33,744 bases of DNA from Fragilaria crotonensis (taxonomy: Eukaryota; Bacillariophyta; Fragilariophyceae; Fragilariales; Fragilariaceae): NCBI GenBank assembly GCA_022925895.1, contig JAKSYS010000672.1, forward strand, positions 1-33,744, given 5' to 3'. The notes under the pieces were generated by a model. The model saw nothing but the letters and a program-made list of their open reading frames with translations. It had not been told where the DNA came from and did no database searches. Every line of letters starts with the position of its first letter. The stretch's first letter is position 1. Below, one piece after another: positions 1 to 10,122 of this stretch. A program made the position numbers and the translations under genes.

Positions 1-114
1 TTACTGTCACTGTCGACTAAATGTGCTGTCCACGACCATCGTGCAAAATGAAACGCGGACTACCCGCAGTAAATCTGATGATCGGTTGTTGCGAATGAAC
101 ACAACTTCAACCGG

Positions 115-126
115 CATATATATACG
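115..126 (+). promoter_or_regulatory. TATA-like box upstream of the short-chain dehydrogenase
   Basis: An alternating AT stretch (catatatatacg) lies about 70 bases upstream of the ATG at 192. The position suits a core promoter with a short 5' leader. Nothing else in this 191-base leading segment looks like a gene. This is motif-level evidence only. Confidence 0.25.
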
Positions 127-191
127 TGGCAACTCCACTTTGTCACTCCGATTGTAAATCGTAAGGAAGAGCGAAGCTGAATGATTATACG

Positions 192-1355
192 ATGAAGATT
201 TCGGCAGCGTTGTTCCTTTGTCTTGTGGGATCATCGCACGCTTTTATGCCGCAACGGTCAACGACATCACCCGTCTCATCGACCATGTTGTTGTTCAGTG
301 CTGAAAGTGCCAATGACAATTCGTCAAAACGATTGGAAGGCGTAGTATGTGTCGTCACAGGTGCAAGTCGAGGGATTGGGAAAGGCGTTGCCGTGGCGTT
401 AGGTAGGGAAGGAGCGATTGTGTACGTGACTGGAACGACATCGTCCAGTGGGAGGAAGAGGACGGCAGAAGCCTATGCTGCCGTTGAAAATGATCCTGGA
501 ACTATTGAAGAAACAGCGGCTGAAATCACAGAAGCAGGTGGACGTGGGATTGCTGTGCTTTGCAATCACGCCAACGACGATCAGGTTAAACAGCTTTTTG
601 CGCAAGTGGAGAAAGAACAGGGGCGACTCGACATATTGGTCAACAACGCATTTCGTATACCAGCAGGCGGTCCCAGCAAGCTATTTGGTAATTTTTGGGA
701 ACAGGACATTGCAGTTTGGGATAATGTACATACCGTTGGTCTCCGAAGTCACTACGTTGCAACATGCTATGCCATACCTTTGCTATTGAAGAGTGAACCA
801 ACTTCAACATTGCCACGTCCCTTAGTTGCGATGATAAGCTCGTTCGGGGGGCTAACCTACACTTTCAATGTGGCCTATGGTGTTGCCAAGGCGGGCGTTG
901 ATCGTTTGGCCAAGGATATGTCGGTTGAGCTGGCCGGGAAAAACATCTGCATAACCTCGTTCTGGCCCGGTCTAGTCTTGACCGAACGCACCCAAATACT
1001 TGTGGAAAATGGTTTGTGGGATGAATATGTGAGCTTGGACTTGGACAATTCCGAAACTCCTGAATTCACCGGGCGTGCTATTGTAGCCGTAGCCACAGAT
1101 CCGAACAACACGGCTAAGAGCGGTACATTTCAAGTGGTCGCGGAACTAGCGCAAGAATACAAGTTCACCGATATCGACGGGAGCACTCCACCTAGCATCC
1201 GATCATTGAAATTTCTTCTCCCAGCTTATGGCATGACAGCAGAGCAACGCAGAAAAGTACCCCCATGGATGATTCCAGATTGGAAGCTTCCCTTTTGGGT
1301 CATGGCTGGAGGGCGACCGCCAACTGAAGAAGTCAAAACTGGCAGACCAATCTGA
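192..1355 (+). CDS. Short-chain dehydrogenase/reductase, DHRS1-like, probably plastid-targeted
   Basis: A 387-residue classical SDR. The NAD(P) Rossmann motif TGASRGIG is at residues 56-63, NNAF (variant of NNAG) at 151-154, and the catalytic Ser216, Tyr229 and Lys233 fall in the usual S-x12-Y-x3-K spacing. The order and wording of the motifs (VVCVVTGASRGIGKG, FNVAYGVAKAG, SFWPG) resemble the DHRS1 subgroup, whose physiological substrate is poorly defined. Residues 1-18 form a hydrophobic signal peptide ending SSHA with Phe-Met-Pro right after the predicted cleavage, which fits the diatom plastid presequence rule (Phe at +1). Compared with DHRS1 there is an extra Ser/Lys/Arg-rich insert after the Rossmann motif (about residues 82-110). 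The start is the first ATG and preserves the signal peptide. Membership in the SDR family is certain; substrate is unknown and plastid location is inferred. Confidence 0.9.
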   Translation: MKISAALFLCLVGSSHAFMPQRSTTSPVSSTMLLFSAESANDNSSKRLEGVVCVVTGASRGIGKGVAVALGREGAIVYVTGTTSSSGRKRTAEAYAAVENDPGTIEETAAEITEAGGRGIAVLCNHANDDQVKQLFAQVEKEQGRLDILVNNAFRIPAGGPSKLFGNFWEQDIAVWDNVHTVGLRSHYVATCYAIPLLLKSEPTSTLPRPLVAMISSFGGLTYTFNVAYGVAKAGVDRLAKDMSVELAGKNICITSFWPGLVLTERTQILVENGLWDEYVSLDLDNSETPEFTGRAIVAVATDPNNTAKSGTFQVVAELAQEYKFTDIDGSTPPSIRSLKFLLPAYGMTAEQRRKVPPWMIPDWKLPFWVMAGGRPPTEEVKTGRPI

Positions 1356-1734
1356 CAGGAGCTACAGTATTAGGTATGTTTATGGGCGTGAGGCGTGAGG
1401 CGTGAGGCACATGAGGGAGAATTCTTAACATGCTCGTACTGTTGCTCGTAGTACGCAGTACGCACCTCCATGATTGTGCCGTAAAGTATTGTACGACACG
1501 GACATCCGGTGTGCATGGTTGTACTGTAGTATGGAGTTAAAGGTACTGGTACAGGCATGATGCGATAAGGTAGAAACACGACAGTACTACGAGTACTGTA
1601 CTTATGCTCAACACAGTATCACATTACATGTGAGTTTGGAAGCCCGTCGAACTCCTGTGAACGTCCGAATGACAGCCTTTCGCAGGCCGCCGCGATGTTG
1701 GCCTGTATTCTCACTAAAATCAATGCCGGCCACA
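1356..1734. other. Intergenic spacer with 7-bp tandem repeat and GTAC palindromes
   Basis: This 379-base spacer between two plus-strand genes holds three exact copies of the heptamer ggcgtga (1385-1405) and a cluster of GTAC-type inverted repeats. One is an 8-bp perfect stem (ACAGTACT / AGTACTGT) around ACG at 1581-1599. The reading frame of the next gene is open back to a GTG at 1630, but that extension does not look like protein of the family. No gene is supported here. Confidence 0.6.
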
Positions 1735-2580
1735 ATGTTTCGAAAATCAAAAAAGCCCACGAAGACCTTACGGAAACGGCCCGCTCAGGACGATGAGGAT
1801 GAAGATAAAACAACATCGGAGCTCCTCCAAGAAGCTCGCGCGAACTCGAATGGCAAGAAGCAAAAATCAGCAGCAGTAGAGCAAGACAATGCATCATCGC
1901 TGATGCAGCAGTACAAAGCGTCAGGTGCTCCGCAATTGTCCGAAAAGGACTTGGCAACAGGCACGGCGCAGCATCATCCTGAAGCAATAGTTGAGAAGGA
2001 GAAACCTGATGATGGTATATTTCGAGATACATCTCGAAACAAGTTCTTGGCAGGTCCTCTCAAAGCCACACAATTTGTCCGGACGACTGCTCGTTTCGAC
2101 TATCAACCAGATATTTGCAAAGACTACAAGGATACTGGCTTCTGCGGATTTGGGGACACGTGCATTTATCTCCACGACCGAGGCGACACCTTGACAGGGT
2201 GGCAGCTCGAACAACAGTGGGAGGAACAAAAGAAAAAGGATATGGCATTGCGCGAACTCGATGCGTTCGCCGATGGCCAGCAACTAAAAGAAGAGGTCGA
2301 TGAGCTTCCAGAGGATGGTTTACCATTTGCATGCCACATTTGTCGAGATCACTTTAAAGACCCCGTAGTGACAAGGTGTGCACACTACTTTTGTGAAAAA
2401 TGTATTTTGGGTTACGTTCGCGCCTTGGACAAACCTTTATGCCCTATATGCAATATGGATACGCATGGTGTCTTCAATCAACCTACCAAGTTGCTTTCTA
2501 AGAAGCGACGGCTACTTGGAGGTTCCGCATCATGGAAAGAATTCGGGGAAGCTCAAAAGAAGTCCACGCCTAGCAGCTAA
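1735..2580 (+). CDS. CWC24: CCCH and RING zinc-finger splicing factor, RNF113/Cwc24 family
   Basis: A 281-residue protein with the family architecture. It has a basic and acidic low-complexity N-terminus, one CCCH zinc finger (C-x8-C-x5-C-x3-H, about residues 128-147) and a C3HC4 RING (CHIC ... CPIC, about 200-239). In yeast and animals this family is a nuclear spliceosome component acting around the first catalytic step, and the RING suggests ubiquitin-ligase activity in RNF113A. I place the start at the ATG at 1735 because it gives the family-typical opening MFRKSKKP. The frame stays open upstream and in-frame ATGs at 1669 and 1723 are alternatives. The gene ends 25 bases before the end of the convergent PPR gene, so the 3' UTRs must overlap. 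Confidence 0.9.
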   Translation: MFRKSKKPTKTLRKRPAQDDEDEDKTTSELLQEARANSNGKKQKSAAVEQDNASSLMQQYKASGAPQLSEKDLATGTAQHHPEAIVEKEKPDDGIFRDTSRNKFLAGPLKATQFVRTTARFDYQPDICKDYKDTGFCGFGDTCIYLHDRGDTLTGWQLEQQWEEQKKKDMALRELDAFADGQQLKEEVDELPEDGLPFACHICRDHFKDPVVTRCAHYFCEKCILGYVRALDKPLCPICNMDTHGVFNQPTKLLSKKRRLLGGSASWKEFGEAQKKSTPSS

Positions 2581-2605
2581 TGCATGTTTATCCCCGGCAA
2601 GGAAA

Positions 2606-5600
2606 TCACCTTCCAGCGATGGCTGCTTTTGTCTCTCTCAAGAAGAGGACTCTTCCCACAGCTTGTTCAAAGCTACGGGAAACCCTCTCGTTAACATGTC
2701 CGCGTTGTTTGCAATCACGAAACACCGCAACCACCATTTCGTCCCGTTTCGAACCTGGCGGTAAAAGTCGAATGCAAGCAGACAAAAAATTCACGTAGCA
2801 AGTGGGCGTGGGCTCGAGGCAACTCAGCAAATCTCGAAACGTTTCACGCGCAATTCGAAATGCGTTGGCCTTTTCCTCGTCATTTTTACAGAATGTGTAA
2901 GCACAGGCGTTGAGCACAGACGAGTATGTGATTGCTGTCGGCATCAAGTCGCTGTGTCCGTGTTGCTGATGATGCAGCTTCATGCGATGTAGTAGCGCTG
3001 CAGCAGCTTCGGCCTTATTTGACGTCCGGCTTTTTGCAACAGCATTTATGGCAGCATTGTAGAAATAAAAGTTAGGGCGGACATGTGATTTGCCAGCGGC
3101 ATGCGCGCTCTCGACACGATTCAGTATAGAAAGGGCTTGTTCCATCCCACCGACTTTAGCCCATGCCGATATGACAGTGGAATACGAATATGCATTAGGA
3201 GTCATATCTCGGTCGCCATTCTTCGCGAGGATTTCCATGTGATTAAGAATTGCTTCAGCGCGTTCCGCTGCTCCTTCAAGGTTGCTTTGTGCCCAACAAT
3301 TCATGACAGAGGAGAAGCTAACAGAGTTGGGCTTGATTCCTGGATTGTTTTCTGCAGCTTGTTGCATCTTATTCAGCAGGCTTTCTGCTCGTTGAGGACT
3401 TTCTGTGTGCCCGCTTTTCGCCCAACAGTTGATCGCCGAGTTGTAACAAATAGTGTTCGCGGATATTCCTTCTCGCTCCATGGAATCGAGCAGAACTTCG
3501 GCCTGAAAACCTGCATTGTGAGTACGGGATCGTGCGTACGCATCCATGACGCAGGCATACGACACAAAGTCTGGTCGGCAATCTCGAAGACCCTCCTCTT
3601 TAGAAATCGTAAGCATTCGCTGCAAAAGTTGTTCCGCGCGTTGAACAGCCTCGACCGTCCCCATTTTTGCGTATCCACTTAACACAGTATTGTAGCTGGA
3701 AGAGTCAGGTCGAACTCCCCAGACGCAGAGTCTAATTCCATCTTTTCTAGTACTTGCTCAGCATACGTTGCAGCACCAGGATTGTTGTTTTTGATGACGG
3801 CGTCCATCAAAATATTGAATGTGATGCGATCTGGGTTCATTCCATTTTGTCTCATCTCATCCATGAAGGCTATAGCTTTGTCAATGCTGCCTCCTGGGCT
3901 ATCTCTGGCAACAGCACGAAGCACAGTGTTGTAGGTAATTATATCTGGCTTGACGGTCGCATCGCCTGCAGAGAACTTGTCTTTCATTTCTCGAAAAAGA
4001 GCATCAACGCGGTGAAATTCCACTTGAGCTTTTTCGAAGACATTCAGAACGGAGTTGTAACTGATAGTATTCGGGTGGGAGTCTGGGTGGCTTTCCATGA
4101 CACGTAATAATCCTTCTGCTCGTTGAGCTGCCGACGCTGAGCTGGATGCTTCTCGGTCCCCTCTTGAATCAATGTCCGCCGCATACGAGTCAAGAGCTAT
4201 GTTGTACATCACTCTATCCGGTTCTAGCTCCTTGTTATGCGTCGCAAGAGCTTTGCAGTGAAGAAGAATCTGTTCTACTTTGGCACCACATTGACCTGAG
4301 AAGATTTCCATGGTTGCGCTGTAGCTGATGCGATCAGGTGCTACCCAAGGATTGACACGGGTTTCACTTAAGTGGGTCATTCGCTGCAACAACGTTTCAG
4401 CTTGAAGGGCAGCGTCTGGCCGACCACTCTTGGCCAATCCACGAAGGACGACGTTGTAGCAATTTGTGTGTGTCAGCCCAGGAAGGGCTTCTTGTGCAGC
4501 CTCAGCTTCGTTTAGAGTCGTCAACGCAAGATCTAACTGATTGGAATCCACTAGGGCAAGCAGGTACGTCGCCAATGTAGTTGCGTCTGGCACCACTCCT
4601 GAATCATGCGCTTGCATACGCTCCCATAGCTGCTGTGCCACATTAGCTGCCTTCTCTTTGGAGCAAAGGTACATGACTGCGCTGTAGGGAATTAAGCTGA
4701 GAGTGTCGATTCTTACATCCTTTTCCATGTCGTTCAATGTCGCCAAAACGACCTCGAGCGAGTCCGGGAGTCCGCTGTGCACCCACGTGGAAATAAGAGT
4801 CGTGTAGATTTTGGAATGAGGCGCATTGTCTTGGTTCAGCAGATCCTTGGCAAGATTCATCATAGACGTTACACAACCTTCCACAGTACGCTGACCTCCG
4901 CATGCAAGGTCGACTTGAGCATCTGTTAAAGTGATACCCTCAAATTGATTGAAGAACCAGCTACGCTTGGACCACAAGTTCAACTCCATGAGGTTAACAT
5001 GAAGCATATCTTCGGGAATTCCAGGAAAGATCGGGTCGGCTTGTAGCTTTTTCATGGCGTTCAGCACGCTGGACGCTTGTACGAGAGCCTCGAGCAAATC
5101 ATGATGGTGGAATATCGATTGGTCCTTTTCAACGACCACGAGTTGGTACGTATCTCGGAAGGCATACAACAGGTGTTCGATGAGGAAGGTTAGCCCTCCC
5201 AATGGATGATCCTCGGTTTTGACTATCTCTTGAATGGCCTGAGGATCTCCTCGCTCCATTAACGCGTGAAAGAGTCTCGAGGCAATGGGAAGTTCGCCAG
5301 GGCTTCGTCGTTCATGCTTTGTGTGATGCAGCGCTCGAATGCTGGTCCAGTAGTTCAAAGCACGCTTGACGGCTTGAACATCTGAGAACTGAAAGGTTTC
5401 AAGAGCAAGAACCTGCTCTGTCAGCTTCAACATAGCATCGTACTCCAACACAGCCGCGCGTTCACCTTCTGGGGTTCGCTCCAGCGACGAATGGATCACG
5501 GAACGGCTTGGATTTGCAATCAAGTGCGTCGGTGAACCATCGACATTGGAGCATATTGAGGAGAAGTGCCTCGAGCTGGTCGAGATGCTGCGTGGTCGTT

Positions 5601-5634
5601 TCAATCCCAATCGTCGCAAGGCCGGACGAAACAT
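2606..5634 (-). CDS. Pentatricopeptide repeat (PPR) protein, organelle-type, one apparent frameshift
   Basis: Two minus-strand open frames form one PPR gene. The upstream part (5634 to 3679) starts at an ATG giving MFRPALRRLGLKRPRS, a typical Arg/Ser-rich mitochondrial or plastid presequence; the frame is open to 5679 but without an earlier ATG. Many PPR-like helical pairs follow (ISYSATM, ISYNSVLNVF, ITYNTVLRAV, ITFNILMDAV). The downstream part (to 2606) continues in another frame with more repeats (SYNTVLSGYAK, CYNSAINCWAK, SYSTVISAWAK). The frames meet near 3709-3725 inside a repeat, and one missing base, for example in the CCCC run at 3717-3720, explains the break. With that base the protein would be about 1009 residues. 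PPR proteins bind organellar RNA for processing or stability; the RNA target is unknown. No GT-AG intron fits the junction. Confidence 0.85.
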
Positions 5635-6486
5635 CCAATCCAATTGTCGAATAGGTTGTCTGATGCCTGATGGTCTCAAAGAGTATTTCAGTGTTGGTGA
5701 TTATTCGCCTCTTAGAGTGAGGACTGGCGAGGACGCGCTCTCGACACAGCTACCGGTACAAGTAGAAGTACTAATACCAGGTACCAGTATCGGTAGTAGG
5801 ACACTTTATTTGGTACTCCGAGTACTGAGTACCGGTACAAAAAAGCCATGGGACAACACATATTTGGTCACGGCAAATGCGGCGAAATACATTTTCTGGT
5901 CAAACGGAGCATTCAGTTGACCACTCAGTTTCCACGTGCTATAGAAGATGTTGAACCCATCGTATGAAGTCACCATGTGGTAGCATCCATATTCAGTGCC
6001 GTCCCTGCGTCTTAAGTCTTATCACAAATGCCGCGTGCACACCTGGTACAACTAGATTTGCGGTCTGCATATGAATTGTCAGGCTTGCCAGCAGGTATGG
6101 TCACCTAGCTATGGTAAGGGCTTAGATGACGACCGCAATACCTACAATCGTCGTCAACCTCCTGCTTTTTGCGCCTTGCCGTCTCACAGAGGTTGGCGCT
6201 TTTCATCGATTGTCCACACGCCTAGTCTTCCAAAATCAGAGCAGAATTTATGAAACGGTTAGCACTACATGTCAACTTCTCGCCTTTTCACCTTGCCTTC
6301 TCACAGAGGTCCGAGCTTCACGTAGATTCTCTAGACTCCAAGTGATTCCCGACTTTCCAAAATCTGGGAAGAAATTTGGAAACATATGATGCTATACCAG
6401 GAGTTTTGGAAGGTATGTAGGTGTACACAAGGCCAACACAACGGGTACAACGACATAGGTATGCTCGTTGGAACATATGCAGGAAA
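5635..6486. other. Intergenic spacer with imperfect duplication and GTAC palindromes
   Basis: This 852-base spacer lies between the start of the PPR gene and the stop of the SNARE gene. At 5745-5840 it has a GTAC-rich cluster including GTACTC-C-GAGTAC (5813-5825), a 13-mer that recurs exactly at 12736-12748. At about 6152-6254 and 6270-6386 two imperfect direct copies share blocks such as tctcacagagg and ttccaaaatc. An 87-codon frame (6126-6389, +) runs through both copies and repeats LLLFAPCRLTEV / LLAFSPCLLTEV, but I do not recognise it and do not call it a gene. Confidence 0.45.
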
Positions 6487-7748
6487 TCACACGAGCCTAG
6501 AACGCCGTTTGTCTTCATAGTATACTTCAGTACTTTCAGAGCCATTGTCATCCTCAAAAACGGTCGAGCTACCGCATGGAAAGAGTTCGCGGCGGCCCAG
6601 TTTCTGTATCTTCGAGGCACTGACATGAACCAAATCAACAAGATCATTGCGCACCTCGAAGATATCCTGTGGAAATGTTTGAAATGGGAGCTTCCAATTC
6701 AGCTCCTCCATTGTGACTATCTCGGGTGGTTGTTCGCGACGAGGCAACGGCCTTTCAACCTTGTAGGCCAATCCACACATGCCTACGTTAGCTTGTTCGA
6801 GGTTTTCAAGACCGACTTCAGTGTTGGCCCTGGCGTATCGAAGCTGATCCTCAACTAAGTCTACTTTTTCTTGTTGCTCACTAACAAGCCGACCCAATTC
6901 CTGGTAGATATTTTTCACCACGTGAATCTTAGTGTTGATTTTCAAAGTCTCCCTCTCGCGTTCACGCATGGCACGTTCAAAGAAATCTTCCTTCTCCTGT
7001 TAGAGTCAAAACATTAGTCAGGCAAGCCACAACGACAGAAAGTTGCAAACACGAATTCACACGCACCTCGTCGGCGAGAGTGCGTTGCTTCCCCTGGTCT
7101 TGGATTCTTTCGCGTGATGGCCTCTCCTCCTTTCGACTGAAAAGAAGTGCGGCTTCAGCATTTTGCTTCCTGTGGTAATTTGTCACTGCGCTGGTATACA
7201 TTTTGTGAGCTCGTTCAAAATCTCGTTTCAGCTTGGAAAAGGAAGCTTTGACTGCAAGATCCTTTTGGTTCCAGGGGCTCTGCTTGATTGCCGCGTCCAA
7301 ATCAGTGGCAGCATTTTCCGCTGATTGTAAGAGAATGCGAGTTCTGCAGACAACGCCGTTAGGGACGAAAAGTTCTGCAATTTTCGAAGCTTTCACGAAG
7401 AAGTACTAACCTCCATTGGTCTCCTGGCGTCATGACATCAGAGTCCACCATCAAATGTAGTTCGTTCACCATCTTCTGGAATTGTACTATCTCGTCATTT
7501 AACCTCGAAAACGCTGAGAGGCTAGTGAGAGAATCATACCGAGGGACAGTGGTGGAGTGTGCGATTAATCCTTTCTCCTTGAGTACATTCCTATCGCGCT
7601 CGTGGAGTTTCAGAGCTTCAGAGATCTGATCGACGGCCACCTTCGGATCCACCTGTGCTGGTGGCGGAGGGTCGCGTTGCCTATTCCTTTGTGGCGGAAG
7701 GCTGACCTTTGGAGGTAACGGGTTCTTTCCCACATCACGAAACGACAT
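6487..7748 (-). CDS. Syntaxin-like Qa-SNARE, three exons, no evident membrane anchor
   Basis: Three exons: 7748-7411, 7343-7067 and 6996-6487. The introns are 7344-7410 (GTTAGT...CTGCAG, 67 nt) and 6997-7066 (GTGCGT...TAACAG, 70 nt). Together they give 374 residues in a continuous frame. A Pro-rich N-terminus is followed by helical, charged sequence that could be the Habc bundle. The SNARE heptad region covers about residues 223-275 (IYQELGRLVSEQQEKVDLVE), and the Gln aligned with the ionic zero layer is about residue 246. The motif resembles endosomal/vacuolar syntaxins (syntaxin-7/Pep12) that drive membrane fusion. Instead of a transmembrane helix, about 100 hydrophilic residues follow. Membrane attachment would need another mechanism or alternative splicing. 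The start ATG at 7748 gives MSFRDVGKNP; the frame is open upstream without an ATG. Confidence 0.8.
6997..7066 (-). other. Spliceosomal intron 2 of the syntaxin-like gene
   Basis: A 70-base GT-AG intron, donor GTGCGT and acceptor TAACAG. A branch-like GACTAAT sits near the 3' end. It is phase 0 and joins LADE to EKEDFF. Removing it is the only way to link the two reading frames. Confidence 0.75.
7344..7410 (-). other. Spliceosomal intron 1 of the syntaxin-like gene
   Basis: A 67-base GT-AG intron, donor GTTAGT and acceptor TCTGCAG. It falls after the second base of an Arg codon and joins GDQW to RTRILLQS. A nearer TTGCAG is a possible alternative acceptor but shifts the frame. Confidence 0.75.
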
Positions 7749-8804
7749 CTTCGAGAGTCGTCTACCGATCTGCAGGTTAACGATTCGATGATTACTCAAG
7801 GGGCTCAGTGAACCTACTCCAAAGTGATGAGTGAAGTCAGTATCGAGGCAAGCAAGGAAAAGCAATTCATGAATCAGGCGAGAATGGGAGTCAAAAATGT
7901 GAAGCGATGATAATAATAATCAGCCCTGAAGGAAATCATACCGAGTTGGCTCGACAAATTAAAAGAGTGAAATTTTTACCTCACTTGACCTCATTTTGCC
8001 TCATCCGTTGAAACCTGTGACGCAGGACGGCTTATTATGATATACTCCAGTAGAAGAAAACATCTTCTCAGTACCTCTAAAAACATATCTGTGTAAACGA
8101 CAGTGTTACAGCAAATTTACAGTTTTAAACAGGAAGTACAATACTTCTAAGTTCTTCTTTTTTGTGATACTTGCATGTTGTACATTGCGTATACACATGT
8201 AAAAACCTACCTGATACAGTCAAATACGCAAAAACTCGAAATGATTTTGGAATTTCTTTTTTGGGGTAAAAACTAAAAACGCTTTCGTTTTTTAAAAGTG
8301 CCTCCTACGGTTATGTGGTACTCGTACAGTATGGACAAGTTTGGAGTCGCGGGTCGTCGCGTGTCGCGGGGGGATGCCACTCGGAGTCTCCTCCGGGCTC
8401 CGGGGTCGTGGAGAGCATGCAAGCCCTTTCTCGTCATGACTCTTGCTATATATGTGTATCATCTATTCATACATACAAGTGCATCTACTCGTTTATAAGT
8501 GTATTTTTTCGTGTTTACAGCAATATCATATTACCGGTAGAAGTACTACTTCCTACTACAGTTGAGTAGTACTACTACTTGTACTTGTACTCGAGTGTAC
8601 AGGTGGACGAATATGACACATAGCATCGACAGGTACTGTATTGTACTCAAGAGCACTGGAGTATGTAAGGGCAGTACGACGTCTGTTGCATAACAGGCAA
8701 CAAACCGCTGCTGTCAACACTTGGAAGGTGAGGGTGTGGGAAATCAATTTTGGTCCATGGCCTCCGATATGTAGTTGAAGTGATTCAAATAACCTGCAGC
8801 AGCC
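7749..8804. other. AT-rich divergent intergenic region
   Basis: About 1.06 kb lies between the divergent SNARE and isomerase genes. It is AT-rich with poly-T stretches, and has a TATATATG-like motif near 8447 and a GTAC-rich cluster at 8520-8650. It should contain both promoters. The short open frames (8298-8569) show no family resemblance and no coding signature, so no gene is called. Confidence 0.5.
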
Positions 8805-9755
8805 ATGTCGACACGGCGCACATCCAAATTGACGGTCACTTTGCTAGTGCTGGCCTTCAGGGCAACCACAGGTTTTCATGTCTTTCCTACGTTACCGAAA
8901 TGTAAACAATGGCGGCCGATTCTGGCCGCGCAAGAGTATGGCCAAGGTATGGACCAACAGGCCATGATGGAATCTGACATGTTGATTGTGGTGAATGAGA
9001 ATGACGTCGTTGTCAATGACATTGTTGTGTCAAAGAAAGAAGCTCATTCATTCAACGTCAACCAGCCTCGGGGTGTGGCTCACCGGGCTTTCAGCTTTTT
9101 CATCTTCAATAAGGACAAAGAGCTGTTACTTACCCGTAGGGCAGCATCCAAGATTACGTTCCCTTGAGTGTGGACCAACACAGCATGCTCGCATCCCCTC
9201 CATGGAATGACTCCTAATGAAGTCGATGAAGTACCAGCTGCGTATCCAAATTTTCCAGGCGCCAAGCATGCCGCCATTCGCAAACTGAAGCACGAACTAG
9301 GAATTGATCCCAAATATGTTCCTCATGATGAAATCCAATTCGTTTCGCGATTTCACTATTGGGCCGCTGATACAAAAACGTATGGCAGTGAAACACCATG
9401 GGGGGAACATGAGGTTGACTATGTGTTTTTTCTGTACTGTAAGGATGAAGATCCCGTGGTGGTTGCAAATCCAGAGGAAGTTGATGAGTTCAAATATGTG
9501 TCCATAGACGGTTTGAAGGATATGTTTACAGACTCATCACTGCTATGGTCACCATGGTTTCGGGGAATAATGGACGCAGGAGGCTTTGATTGGTGGCAGG
9601 ACCTGGAAAACACCATGGCAGGCAAGAATACAGATAGTACAGTTCACTTTTTTGACCCTCCCGCCGAACACTTCGCGGAATACAACGACAAATCTCACAG
9701 TCGAACAACTGGAGTTATGCCTGCAGATGTAGTTGCAGAGCCAATAAATAAATGA
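8805..9755 (+). CDS. IDI: Isopentenyl-diphosphate delta-isomerase (type I, Nudix), plastid-type, with in-frame stop
   Basis: Type I IPP isomerase interconverts IPP and DMAPP for isoprenoid synthesis. The single frame of 317 codons has a signal peptide (TLLVLAF, about residues 9-18) with Phe24 after TTG, fitting a plastid presequence. Nudix-fold motifs follow: RGVAHRAFSFFIF, LLLTRRAASKITFP, VWTNTACSHPL, the basic/acidic helix AAIRKLKHELGI and WGEHEVDY (about 199-206). The Cys of TACSHP (about residue 128) aligns with the catalytic Cys of the family, and the Glu of WGEHE is present. Codon 121 is TGA (9165-9167), between KITFP and VWTNT, where the family has an ordinary residue. The frame is the same on both sides, so this is a substitution, not an indel. 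As read, the gene would yield a 120-residue inactive fragment: recent pseudogene, allele or sequence error. Confidence 0.88.
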
Positions 9756-10122
9756 TCAAAGCTATTATACGCCTTCGGTCTCTCCCACATTATCCACTAC
9801 CCGCACTTTAGCGTCGTCTTTGACGGGGGATGTAGTGTTGGCTTGGATCGAGCTACTCTTAGCCGTGAATTCCTACCGAGACAATCACACCAAGGGTCAC
9901 CGGATCTAAATCTCACCACGACCGATTCCTCAAGAATGGGATGATTGATGAGTCAAAGGTGAAGGATTCGTTGGTTATTGTGCAACCTAGGCTAATACAA
10001 CTGGTACGACTACTGGAAAAAGGCATGTCCTAGTCACTCAAACTGTTATCAATGTGAAGTCCCGACAACCAGGTCGCGTTCACCATGACTTCTCGGTGTC
10101 AATGAATAGTGGACGCCGTTCC
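9756..10122. other. Convergent intergenic spacer, nothing recognised
   Basis: This 367-base segment lies between the 3' ends of the isomerase and PLAA genes. It is moderately GC-balanced and holds no recognisable ORF, RNA gene or repeat. A TACAACTGGTACGACTACTGG stretch near 10000 recalls the GTAC motifs elsewhere. Confidence 0.5.

Noticed and set aside
1630-1734. N-terminal extension of the CCCH/RING protein
   Set aside because: It starts from GTG, is not family-like, and the MFRKSKKP start is typical.
9165-9167. Selenocysteine at the TGA of the isomerase
   Set aside because: The position is not a Cys in the family and is not catalytic; nothing suggests a selenoprotein.
9790-9960. Possible tiny Copia integrase remnant (HFSVVFDG-like frame)
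   Set aside because: The resemblance is limited to about eight residues, too little to call.
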